This document shows, in pieces, positions 35,565-43,555 of a stretch of 58,115 bases of DNA. Positions within the stretch are counted from its first letter, which is position 1; every line of letters starts with the position of its first letter. Origin of the DNA: Planctomycetota bacterium (lineage in GTDB: Bacteria > Planctomycetota > UBA1135 > UBA2386); the NCBI GenBank assembly GCA_016794425.1, contig JAEUHR010000054.1, positions 1-58,115 of the forward strand. Direction: 5' to 3'. The notes under the pieces were generated by a model that worked only from the letters and a program-made list of their open reading frames with translations, made no database searches and had not been told where the DNA came from. The position numbers were made by a program, and so were the translations under genes.

Positions 35565-36758
35565 GTGCCCCTCACTTCGAACGTGTTCACGAAACCGCGC
35601 CGCAACGAACGCCTGGACCGGTGCCTGGTCGACGACCGGGCACACATCACGCTGCGGCAGCCGCCCGAGCGCGGCGAGCACGTGACGCGCGTGCACCTCG
35701 CGCTGCTGACCCTGCTGCGCAACCCGAACCTCGGCACCGAAGTGGCGCGCGCCGAGTACGGTCCGTCCACCGCGGCGGCGGTGCTGCGCTTCAAGCGCGA
35801 GCGCAACATCCTGAACACCGCGCTGCACCAGACCGTGCCCGACAACATCGTCGGCAAGAAGACGATCGCGGCGCTCGACGCGGAGATGGCGAAGCGGCAG
35901 CTGCCGCCGGGCCGGCAACCGCGCCTCCGCGTCAGTCCGGCGCCGTTCGTGCGGCTCGGCTTCCAGCCGACGGTCGTGCAGCAGTCGTTCGTCGGCATCG
36001 ACCTCAACGACGTGCTGGGGCTGGGCCAGGTCCTGGCGACGCTGCCGCTCGACATCTTCGTGCACTTCGACGGCGGCGACGCGGCGTCCGAGGGGCAACG
36101 CCGCCGGCTGGCGGAGGCGGAGTTCAGCAACAAGTTCGGCACGGTCGCGTACCTGAAGACGCACTTCCTGCCGATCGGGATCTGCTTCGTCGGCGGTCGC
36201 GGCGAGAAGAACCGCGCGCAGCAGGCGGCCGACGAAGTGCTGCAGCTGCGCAAGTCGATCCGGCAGGGGGTCACCGCGATCGTCGGCTCGAGCGTCGGCG
36301 GCCTCGCGGCGCTCGACTGCGCGCGCCAACTCAGCGGCCAGGTGGCGCTCGACTACGTCGCGATCAGCGACGGCGCGTTCTTCGCGCCCGGCGAGGTGGG
36401 CTTCGCGCCGTTCAAGATCACGGTGCCGACCACGACGATCGCCGCGACGACGAAGAAGAACTTCTTCCAGACGTTCGGCCACGAACTGCTGCGCGACTCG
36501 CGTGGCCCCGGCGGCTTCATGCAGGGCACCGAGTTCCACGGGCCGCTCGAGAACTTCACCAACATCGACGTCGCCGCGGCACCCGGCTCCGATCTGTCGG
36601 AGCAGATGCGTGCCGGCGAGCGCAACCGATCGTTGCCGGACTTCACGCCGGGCCGGCTGCGGCTGCTGAAGGGCAACGCCGACCGCATCCACACCGCGGC
36701 TGCCGCCCAGGCCGCGGGCGTGATCGAGCAGGACAAGGCGGCGCTGTTCAAGCCGTGA
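35565..36758 (+). CDS. Peptidoglycan-binding-like domain fused to alpha/beta-hydrolase-like domain
   Basis: A 397-residue protein. Residues about 35-110 look like a PG_binding_1 helical domain (VHLALLTLLRNPNLG, STAAAVLRFKRERN, IVGKKTIAALDAEM). The rest has alpha/beta-hydrolase features: a nucleophile elbow IVGSSVGGLAAL with Ser243 and alternating strand-helix pattern; the His (perhaps in QTFGHELLRDS or TEFHG) is not certain. The start is a GTG at 35565, supported by the ribosome site AGGAAG at 35553-35558. No signal peptide is seen, which is odd for a wall-binding domain; export by another route or an internal phage-like role is possible. No relative with a known function was recognised. Confidence 0.7.
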   Translation: MPLTSNVFTKPRRNERLDRCLVDDRAHITLRQPPERGEHVTRVHLALLTLLRNPNLGTEVARAEYGPSTAAAVLRFKRERNILNTALHQTVPDNIVGKKTIAALDAEMAKRQLPPGRQPRLRVSPAPFVRLGFQPTVVQQSFVGIDLNDVLGLGQVLATLPLDIFVHFDGGDAASEGQRRRLAEAEFSNKFGTVAYLKTHFLPIGICFVGGRGEKNRAQQAADEVLQLRKSIRQGVTAIVGSSVGGLAALDCARQLSGQVALDYVAISDGAFFAPGEVGFAPFKITVPTTTIAATTKKNFFQTFGHELLRDSRGPGGFMQGTEFHGPLENFTNIDVAAAPGSDLSEQMRAGERNRSLPDFTPGRLRLLKGNADRIHTAAAAQAAGVIEQDKAALFKP

Positions 36759-36787
36759 CGCGCGGCCGCGGCACGGGGCCGGCCGCC

Positions 36788-36816
36788 TTGACCGGCGTGC
36801 CACCGGCACGTCTGAT
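36788..36816 (+). promoter_or_regulatory. Candidate sigma70-type promoter of the sigma/kinase unit
   Basis: TTGACC at 36788-36793 and TCTGAT at 36811-36816 are separated by 17 bases. The start codon of the ECF gene is 8 bases further on, so the message would be almost leaderless. The same spacing occurs in front of the type VI operon at 43519. The -35 is a good match in this GC-rich sequence and the -10 is 4 of 6. Confidence 0.35.
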
Positions 36817-36824
36817 CCACGCGC

Positions 36825-37442
36825 TTGGATGCGACGCGCGAGCTGCTGCGGCGATGGCACGCAGGCGACCAGCAGGCGATGGCCGAGCTCGTGCAGCAGG
36901 AGCGCGACTTCGTCGCCGAACAGGTGCACCGCCGGCTCGGGCCGCTGCTGCGGCGCCAGCACGACACGCAGGACATCGTGCAGGAGACGATGCTGCACGC
37001 GCTGCGCCGCGCGCCGCGCTTCCTGCTGTCCGATCGCGGCCACCTGCGTGGCCTGCTGGTCCGCATGGTGGAGAACACGCTGCGGTCCGCCGCGAGCCAC
37101 CAGCAGCGCCAGAAGCGCGACGTGCGCCGCGAACGCAGCGCCGGCGCGGCGGACGCGGACACCGTGCTCGACCTGGATGCCGCGGACACCGCCACCGATC
37201 CCGGTGCGGCGGCCGAGCGTGCCGACGTGCGGGCGTGGGTGCGGCTCGCGCTGGAGCTGCTCGATGCCGACGACCGCGAGGTGATCGAACGGCGCGACTA
37301 CGACGAGCAGTCGTTCGCGGCGATCGCCGAACACTGCGGCGAAGCCGAGGACACCGTGCGGATGCGCTACCGGCGCGCGCTGCCCAAACTGGCGGCCGCG
37401 ATGACCCGGCTGCGCCAGGGCCGGTTGGCGGACCTGTTGTGA
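36825..37442 (+). CDS. ECF-type RNA polymerase sigma factor
   Basis: A 205-residue sigma-70 family protein of the extracytoplasmic-function type. Region 2 includes RLGPLLRRQHDTQDIVQETMLHAL and RGLLVRMVENTLR; region 4 includes LELLDADDREVIERRDYDE, FAAIAEHCGEAEDTVRMRYRRAL. The start appears to be TTG at 36825, since the conserved helix ELLRRWHAGDQQAMAEL begins at once and the nearest ATG (36829) is out of frame. A Ser/Thr kinase starts 4 bases after the stop, so the two are one transcript; in this group the kinase is often the regulator in place of an anti-sigma factor. Confidence 0.9.
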   Translation: MDATRELLRRWHAGDQQAMAELVQQERDFVAEQVHRRLGPLLRRQHDTQDIVQETMLHALRRAPRFLLSDRGHLRGLLVRMVENTLRSAASHQQRQKRDVRRERSAGAADADTVLDLDAADTATDPGAAAERADVRAWVRLALELLDADDREVIERRDYDEQSFAAIAEHCGEAEDTVRMRYRRALPKLAAAMTRLRQGRLADLL

Positions 37443-37446
37443 GCCG

Positions 37447-39948
37447 ATGAGCGGTTCCGCCGAACGTCTCGAGCGCGCCCTCGCGCTGTTCGTCGCGCAC
37501 GAGCGGCAGGGCGGAGACTGGCAGCAGCTGCTGGACGCGCACCCCGAACTCGCCGACCTGCTGACCGCGATGCGCGACGACGGCGCGGCCGACAGCGCCG
37601 CGCCCGATGTCGACGACGGGGTCGCGGTCGGCGGCTACCGGCTCGGCCGCGTCGTCGGCGAGGGCGGCGTCGGCACCGTCTACGAGGCGCGTGATCCGCG
37701 GCTCGGTCGCCGCGTCGCGATCAAGGTGCTGCGGCCGGAGTTCGCGGCGAGCCCGACTTCGCTGGCCCGGTTCCATCGCGAAGCGCAGACGCTGGCACGG
37801 GTCGACCATGCGAACGTCGTGCGCATCCTCGGGGTCGGCGAGAGCGCCGGCCGGTACTGGCTGGCGATGGCGTTCGTCGACGGCGAATCGCTGGCCGCGC
37901 GCATCGAGCGGCTGCGGGCGGCCGGTGGCCACGCCGGCGATTCGCTGCGCGTGTTGGTGCAGGCGATCGCGGACGTCGCCGCGGCGCTGCACTGCGTGCA
38001 CACAGCCGGCATCGTGCACCGCGACGTGAAGCCGTCGAACATCCTGCTGCGCTCCGACGGCGCGCCGGTGCTGACGGACTTCGGCATCGCGCGCGACCGC
38101 GACGACGCGACGCTGACCAGTCCCGGCGCCCTGATCGGCTCGCCGCGCTACATGGCGCCCGAGCAAGTGCTCGGCGGTGGGGCGGCTTGCGACGCGCGCG
38201 CCGACGTGTTCTCGCTCGGCGCGACGCTGTTCGAGTGCGTCGCGCTGCAACCGGCCTTCGAACGGCCGTCGATCGAGGCGACGCTGGCGGCGATCGTGCA
38301 GGCCGAGCCGGTGGATCCGCGACGCCTGCACCGCGGCCTGCCCGCCGATCTGGCCGCGATCGTCTGGAAGGCGCTCGAGAAGGACCCGGCCGCGCGCTAC
38401 CCGACCGCACAGGCGATGGCCGCGGACCTGCGCGCCTTCCTCGAGCTGCGCGAGGTCGCCGCGCGCGCGCCGTCGCGTCCGCGGCGCTGGTGGCGCCGTC
38501 TGCGGCACCAACCGCTGCTGGCGGCGCTGGTCGCGACCGCGGCGGTGGCGGCGTTGTCGCTGGCGTGGATCGGCGTGCAGTGGCCGCGCCTGCACGCGGC
38601 GGCGGCGGCGCGCGAACGCGCTGCCTACGACGACCTGGTCGTGCGAGGCTTCCTGGCGCGCGACGAACCCGATGCAGGCCGGCGCTGGTTCGAGCACGCG
38701 CTGGCGATCGATCCCGCGCGCAGCGAAGCCGTGCTCGGCCTCGTGTTCGCGGTCTCGCGCCAGCAAGGGCCGGCGGCGGCACTCGCCGAACTCGAAGCGC
38801 GCGGCGGCAGCGGCGACGAGAACCGCACCCGCTGCCGCGCCTGGCTGCTGCAGCGCCTGCAGCGGACCGAGGCGGCCGCCGCGCTGCCGCGCCCGGTCGG
38901 TGAGCCCTTGACCTCGATGGGGCTGTGGCTCGAGGCGCTGCTGGCCATCGAGGCCGGCGATCCGGCGGCGTTGCTGCGGGCGCGCGAACTGCTGTCGCTG
39001 GCCGTGCGCCTCGCGCCGCAGCCGAACCTGATCCTGTACACCCAGTGGGCCGGCGTCGCCTGCAACGGCGGCAGCGCCGCGGAGCGCCGCGAGGCAGCGG
39101 AGACCCTGCTGCGCCTCTGGCCCGACCACCCGCGCGCGCTGGCCATCGCCGGCGCGGCGCTGATCGTGGTCGACGCGGCGCGGGCCGGCGCCGTGCTGCA
39201 GCGGGCCCGCGCGCTCGGTGCCGACGACGCCGAAGTGCTGGTCAACACCGGCATCGCCGCGGCCCGAGCCGGCGACCGCGCGGCGGCGGCGGCGGCGCTG
39301 ACCGGCGCCTTCGAGCCGGCCGGCGACCGCGCGTCGCTGCGCCGCACCGTGCTGCTGGTGCTCGGCCAGGTCGATGCGCCACAGGCCGATGCGCTGGCCG
39401 AAGAGTGGCTGCGCCGCGAACCCGAGCATCCCGATGCCGGCCGTTTCGCGGGGCGCGCGGCGTTCCGGCGCGGCGAGGCCGCGCTGGCGGTCGAGCGGCT
39501 GCAGCGGGCCGCGGCGGCGCGCCCTGCCGACCTCGACCTCCGCCTCGATCTCGCCTTCGCCCGCGCCGAGGCCGGCGACCTGCCGACCGCGGCGATCGAA
39601 CTGGGCGAGCTGGCCCGGCTGCACCCCGACCACGAGCGTGTGCACCTGCAGTTGCTCGACGTGCTCGATGGCCTCGGCGACGTCGCGGCCGGCATCGACG
39701 AGCACCGGCGCTGGGCCGGGTTGCACCTGCACGATGCGGCGGCGTGGCGTGACCTGGCCGCGGCGGCGGCCGCCGACCTCGCCGCGGCGGCCGAGGATCT
39801 CGACCTGACGGCCGCCGAGCGCGCGAACGTGCTGGCCGGCGGGCAGGACGCGGTGGCGCGGGAGCTGCACGCGGCGGCGCTGGCGCGCCGCGGTGAGCAG
39901 GCGGCGGCCGCGCGCGTCCGTGCCGGCCGGCCGTTGCAGGTGCGGTGA
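37447..39948 (+). CDS. Hanks-type Ser/Thr protein kinase with TM and TPR-like C-terminus
   Basis: An 833-residue kinase. A short N-terminal helix (QLLDAHPELADLLTAM, typical of planctomycete kinases) precedes the kinase domain (about residues 60-335): VVGEGGVGTVYEA loop, VAIKVL lysine, HRDVKPSNILL, TDFGIARD and SPRYMAPEQ are all intact, so it should be active. A transmembrane segment follows at about 355-378 (LLAALVATAAVAALSLAWIG), then about 430 residues of TPR-like helical pairs, likely an outside-facing sensor or binding region. Its partner is the ECF sigma factor 4 bases upstream. Probably it phosphorylates or otherwise controls that factor; inference from linkage. Confidence 0.92.
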   Translation: MSGSAERLERALALFVAHERQGGDWQQLLDAHPELADLLTAMRDDGAADSAAPDVDDGVAVGGYRLGRVVGEGGVGTVYEARDPRLGRRVAIKVLRPEFAASPTSLARFHREAQTLARVDHANVVRILGVGESAGRYWLAMAFVDGESLAARIERLRAAGGHAGDSLRVLVQAIADVAAALHCVHTAGIVHRDVKPSNILLRSDGAPVLTDFGIARDRDDATLTSPGALIGSPRYMAPEQVLGGGAACDARADVFSLGATLFECVALQPAFERPSIEATLAAIVQAEPVDPRRLHRGLPADLAAIVWKALEKDPAARYPTAQAMAADLRAFLELREVAARAPSRPRRWWRRLRHQPLLAALVATAAVAALSLAWIGVQWPRLHAAAAARERAAYDDLVVRGFLARDEPDAGRRWFEHALAIDPARSEAVLGLVFAVSRQQGPAAALAELEARGGSGDENRTRCRAWLLQRLQRTEAAAALPRPVGEPLTSMGLWLEALLAIEAGDPAALLRARELLSLAVRLAPQPNLILYTQWAGVACNGGSAAERREAAETLLRLWPDHPRALAIAGAALIVVDAARAGAVLQRARALGADDAEVLVNTGIAAARAGDRAAAAAALTGAFEPAGDRASLRRTVLLVLGQVDAPQADALAEEWLRREPEHPDAGRFAGRAAFRRGEAALAVERLQRAAAARPADLDLRLDLAFARAEAGDLPTAAIELGELARLHPDHERVHLQLLDVLDGLGDVAAGIDEHRRWAGLHLHDAAAWRDLAAAAAADLAAAAEDLDLTAAERANVLAGGQDAVARELHAAALARRGEQAAAARVRAGRPLQVR

Positions 39949-40159
39949 CCGCACGGCGCGGCGGCTCCATGCCTGCGGCCCGGCAACGCCGCCGCCGTTC
40001 TCTGCCATGCGTCGCTGCGCAAGCTGGCCGTGCCACGGGACCGTCGGCCGGGGATCTCGGCCAGCGGGTTCCGATCCCGGATCGGATTGGTTAGCGTCAG
40101 CAGGTCCTGCCCGGGCGACAGGCCGTGCAAATCGCCCCTGGTCTCTTCCCTCTCCTCCC

Positions 40160-41965
40160 ATGCGCACCAGGTTCTCCCCGATCGCGATCGGTTTCCTTGC
40201 CCTCACCACGGCCAGCGCGCTGCGCGCGCAGTGTGGTGAAGCCAGTCTGGGTTCGTCGCTGACGAACGCGACCTACCAGGACGACGCCGTGATGGCGATC
40301 CAGCCGCTCGGCTTCCCGTTCCCGTTCAACGGCACGACCTACTCCGACGTGCACATCAGCACGAACGGCCTACTCTACCTGTCGAACGCCGGCACGCCGG
40401 CGCCGGGTGGCCCGGGTTGCTGCGCCGGCTCGACCGCCACGCTGATCGCGGGCGCGCCGATCATCGCGCCGATGTGGAACGACCTCGTCACCGATCCCGC
40501 CTACGGCGGCGAGCTGATGTTCAACGCGCTGCCGGGCCGCGCCGTGATCACCTGGCTGAACTCGCGCGAGTACCAGGACACGAACGCCAAGACCTTCCAG
40601 GTCCAGTTGCTCGCGACCGGCGAGATCTGGATGACCTACGACTCGCGCTGCAACGTGCACGTCGCGGGCGACATGCTGGTGGGCATGTCCGAGGGTGTTG
40701 GCGCGACCCTGCCTGCCGCCAGTGACTTCGCGGCGGTCGGCACGTCGATCACGACGACGAACTTCGAGCTGTTCAACGCGGTCGGGTCGTTCGACCTCGC
40801 CGGCCAGGCAGTGCAGTTCCTGCCGACGTCGCCCGGCTACGCCTGGGTGCCGCAGGTCTGCCCGCTCGGTGCCAACCTGGTCTACGGCCGCGGCTGCTAC
40901 GAGCAGGCCAACTCGTTCTACCAGCTGACCGTGGCGCCGGCGGCCTCTTCGGCCGCACTGAGCAACACCGCGATCACGTTGGTCCCGACCGGCACCGGCT
41001 ACGTCGTCACCAATGGCGGCGCGTTCGTCGCGCCCACGGGCGCGGCGACGCCGATCACCCTGATCGACGACTCGTCGGCGGCCTCGCCGGCGCTCACCAC
41101 GCCGTTCCCGTACCCGGGTGGCACGGCGGCGTCGTTCCAGATCTGCTCGAACGGTTCGGTCTGGGTCGCGGCGGGCAACAGCATCGCCTATGCGCCGGAC
41201 GTGAACACGATGCTGAACACCAACCTCCAGACCGCTTGGTACGCCTGGCACGACTACAACCCGGCGCTCGCCGGCAGCGGCCAGGTCAAGTTCGAACAGG
41301 TCGCCAACATCGCCTACGTCACCTGGGACGGCGTCTACAACTACGGCGGCTCCACGGCCGCGGACGCGACGCAGATGCAGTTCCAGTTCGACACGGCGAC
41401 CGGCACGGTCGTGATCGCGTTCGGCACCGTCTCGTCGAACGTGCACACCGGCTTCGCCCTCGGCCAGCCGCACCTGGTCGGTTACTCGCCGGGCGGCGCG
41501 TCGACCGACTTCGGCTCGCTGGTGTTCGCCAGCGACCTCCCGTACACGACCACGCCGACGGAGAGCCCGGCGATGTCGCTGTCGGCCGCGCCGACCCCGG
41601 CGCTCGGCACGACGATGACCTACACGGTCGTCGACCTGCCCGAGTACGCGCCGACGAGCGGCATCTACCTGACGACGCTGTTCCTCAGCGTGGTGCCGCT
41701 GCCGGGCGGCTTCGACCTCGGCATCATCGGTGCGCCGGACTGCGACGCCTACATCGCGACGCTCGACTTCGACATGGGCGGGCAGCTGTCGTTCACGCCG
41801 ACGGCGTCGTGGAACCTGAACATCGCGCCCGGGGTGTTCGCCGTCGGCAACGTGGTCGCCGCGCAGGCGGTGGCGCTCGTGGTGCCGAACTCGCTGCCGA
41901 ACGGCCAGAACGCCTTCGGCATGACGGTCAGCAACGGCCTGCTGTCGACGGTCGGCGCCTGGTGA
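40160..41965 (+). CDS. Secreted nidogen-like beta-sandwich protein with C-terminal module
   Basis: A 601-residue exported protein with signal peptide MRTRFSPIAIGFLALTTASALRAQ cut short here as a clear hydrophobic stretch ending RAQ. Two similar beta-sandwich regions follow (about 30-240 and 265-470). The first has GFPFPFNGTTYSDVHIST then NGLLYLS, and FNALPGRAVITW; the second has TPFPYPGGT..FQICSNGSVW and VAYVTWDGVYNYGG-like strands. These patterns are those of NIDO-like extracellular domains. The C-terminal segment has GAPDCDAYIATLDF and then strand-rich sequence like the other exported proteins. The function is likely structural or adhesive. The 211 bases upstream hold no gene. Confidence 0.78.
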   Translation: MRTRFSPIAIGFLALTTASALRAQCGEASLGSSLTNATYQDDAVMAIQPLGFPFPFNGTTYSDVHISTNGLLYLSNAGTPAPGGPGCCAGSTATLIAGAPIIAPMWNDLVTDPAYGGELMFNALPGRAVITWLNSREYQDTNAKTFQVQLLATGEIWMTYDSRCNVHVAGDMLVGMSEGVGATLPAASDFAAVGTSITTTNFELFNAVGSFDLAGQAVQFLPTSPGYAWVPQVCPLGANLVYGRGCYEQANSFYQLTVAPAASSAALSNTAITLVPTGTGYVVTNGGAFVAPTGAATPITLIDDSSAASPALTTPFPYPGGTAASFQICSNGSVWVAAGNSIAYAPDVNTMLNTNLQTAWYAWHDYNPALAGSGQVKFEQVANIAYVTWDGVYNYGGSTAADATQMQFQFDTATGTVVIAFGTVSSNVHTGFALGQPHLVGYSPGGASTDFGSLVFASDLPYTTTPTESPAMSLSAAPTPALGTTMTYTVVDLPEYAPTSGIYLTTLFLSVVPLPGGFDLGIIGAPDCDAYIATLDFDMGGQLSFTPTASWNLNIAPGVFAVGNVVAAQAVALVVPNSLPNGQNAFGMTVSNGLLSTVGAW

Positions 41966-41975
41966 CCGATCGCGC

Positions 41976-42041
41976 GTGCCGCCCGCGGGCGGCACGTCCG
42001 GCGCGAGCCCGTCGCCCCTGCGGGGGTGGCGGGCTCGCGCC
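41976..42041. terminator. Strong double hairpin between convergent genes
   Basis: Two perfect inverted repeats sit between the nidogen-like gene (ends 41965) and the S41 gene (ends 42106). The first, 41976-41995, is a 20-base palindrome without a loop. The second pairs 42000-42011 with 42030-42041 (12 base pairs) around an 18-base loop that can form a further small C4/G4 stem. Only a short TTT follows on the plus strand. It is well placed to stop transcription from both sides, though a protein-binding palindrome is also possible. Confidence 0.45.
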
Positions 42042-42105
42042 GTTTCGGGGCCGCTGACGCGTGCCCCACGCCGCGGCTGTCCATCGCGCCGCCGGGATTC
42101 GTGGC

Positions 42106-43455
42106 TCAGCGGTCGACGCCCTGCTCGCGCCGCGCAGCCAGCGCTGCCTGCGCGGCGGCGGCGAGCCGTTCGTCCCAGTCGCGCGCCGCGGCGTCGGGGC
42201 CGAGCCGCTCGAGGTCGTCGAGCCGCAGGCGCACGGCGATGTCGGGCACGACGCCTTCGGCCTGCAGGCCGACGCCGGTGCGATCGACCACGCGCTGCGC
42301 GCCGAACTTCAGCACGCCGCCGTCGGGGCCCGCGAACTCGCGCAGCCCGGCCTCGGCGCCGACCGTGCGTTCGCCGATCACGATCGCGCCGCAGTGCCGC
42401 TGCAGCACGCGCGCCGCGTGTTCGGCCATGCTGGCCGTCAACGAGCTGGTCAACACGACCAGCGGGCCGTCGAACAGCGGCGGCCGCGGCAGCCACGTGC
42501 TGCGCGCGAACACCTCGACCGTGACCAGGCCGGCCCACATCGTGACTTCCTGCGGCTGCACGAACACGAAGTCGATCGGCTCCGGCAGGAAGTGCTCGAT
42601 CAGCGCCTGGGTCACGGCCCACTGGCCGCCGAGGTTGTGGCGCAGGTCGAGCACGAGGCCCGAGCGCTGCTGGCCGCGCTGGATCGCGGCCACGACGTCG
42701 GCGACCACCAGTCGTTCGCCGAACGAAGCCACCTCGATCCAACGCAGCGAGCGGTCGCGGCGGCGGTGCGGGCGCCACGCGAAGTGGCCGCGGTCCAGAT
42801 GGCCGAGCGGCGGCCCGTCGTTGCGGTCGCTGCCGCTGGCCGGGCGCCGCAGCACGTGCCGCGTGATGGTGCCGTCGCGCCAGCGCAGCTGCAGTTCGAC
42901 CGGCGTGCCAGGGGGGCCACGCAGCAGGTTGGCGACCAGTGACACGACGACCGGAAACCCCTCGACGCGCCACAGCTCCGGGTAACGCGCCGCCGGCGGC
43001 AGCCCGTCCGGTTGCGGCGGCGCCTGGCCGTCCGGCCAGCCGACCACGTGCAGGCGCCCTTCGACCGGCATCAGCCGGAAGCCGTCGAGGTCGAGCAGCG
43101 ACACAGGCGCGCGGCCGCGGTCGAGCCAGCGCTCGGGCGGCACCGAGTACGACACGTGCACGTCGCCGAGTTCGCTGAACAGGCCGCTCAGCAGGTGGTG
43201 GAATTCGTGCGGTTCCTCCGCGTACGGCACCGCGGCGCGGTAGCGGTGGCGCAGCTCCTGCCAGGGCACCTGCTGCTGCCCGAACAGCGGGTACTCGTTC
43301 GCCAGCGCCTGCCAGTAGAAATCGAACGCACGGAGCCGGTCGCGCTGCGCGCGATCGAGTTGCTGGATGCCGAGGCAACCGCCGGCACCGAGCGACGACA
43401 GCAGCAGCATGAGGAGCCCGAGCGCGCGGCGCACGGTGCCATGCTCGCGGCGCAC
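42106..43455 (-). CDS. S41-family (C-terminal processing/tricorn-like) lipoprotein peptidase
   Basis: A 449-residue protein whose N-terminus (ALGLLMLLLSSLGAGGC) is a lipoprotein signal. The S41 core shows LVLDLRHNLGGQW and the nucleophile serine in TSSLTASMAEHA, then GERTVGAEAG. The lysine usual at the last motif (GxKTxGKG in CtpA types) is absent, so the triad may be of the tricorn/IRBP Ser-His-Glu type. No separate PDZ is clear. Starts are GTG codons: 43455, or 43434 giving a more typical short lipoprotein signal. It is divergent from the type VI-like operon (100 bases). Confidence 0.85.
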   Translation of the reverse strand: MRREHGTVRRALGLLMLLLSSLGAGGCLGIQQLDRAQRDRLRAFDFYWQALANEYPLFGQQQVPWQELRHRYRAAVPYAEEPHEFHHLLSGLFSELGDVHVSYSVPPERWLDRGRAPVSLLDLDGFRLMPVEGRLHVVGWPDGQAPPQPDGLPPAARYPELWRVEGFPVVVSLVANLLRGPPGTPVELQLRWRDGTITRHVLRRPASGSDRNDGPPLGHLDRGHFAWRPHRRRDRSLRWIEVASFGERLVVADVVAAIQRGQQRSGLVLDLRHNLGGQWAVTQALIEHFLPEPIDFVFVQPQEVTMWAGLVTVEVFARSTWLPRPPLFDGPLVVLTSSLTASMAEHAARVLQRHCGAIVIGERTVGAEAGLREFAGPDGGVLKFGAQRVVDRTGVGLQAEGVVPDIAVRLRLDDLERLGPDAAARDWDERLAAAAQAALAARREQGVDR

Positions 43456-43518
43456 GCCGTGCGGTCAAGCCGGCGTGGCAAGGAGTCCGACGCTGCCGCC
43501 GCGGCGCCTGGGCCGACG

Positions 43519-43547
43519 TTGACAACCACGGCGCCCCTTCTTCTCAT
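43519..43547 (+). promoter_or_regulatory. Candidate sigma70-type promoter of the type VI-like operon
   Basis: A perfect TTGACA at 43519-43524, a 17-base spacer, and TCTCAT at 43542-43547 (4 of 6 matches) lie just before the ATG at 43556, leaving 8 bases from the -10. Transcription would start next to the start codon (near-leaderless). The arrangement is the same as at 36788. A consensus -35 is rare by chance in such GC-rich DNA. Confidence 0.42.
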
Positions 43548-43555
43548 GGCGGGCC

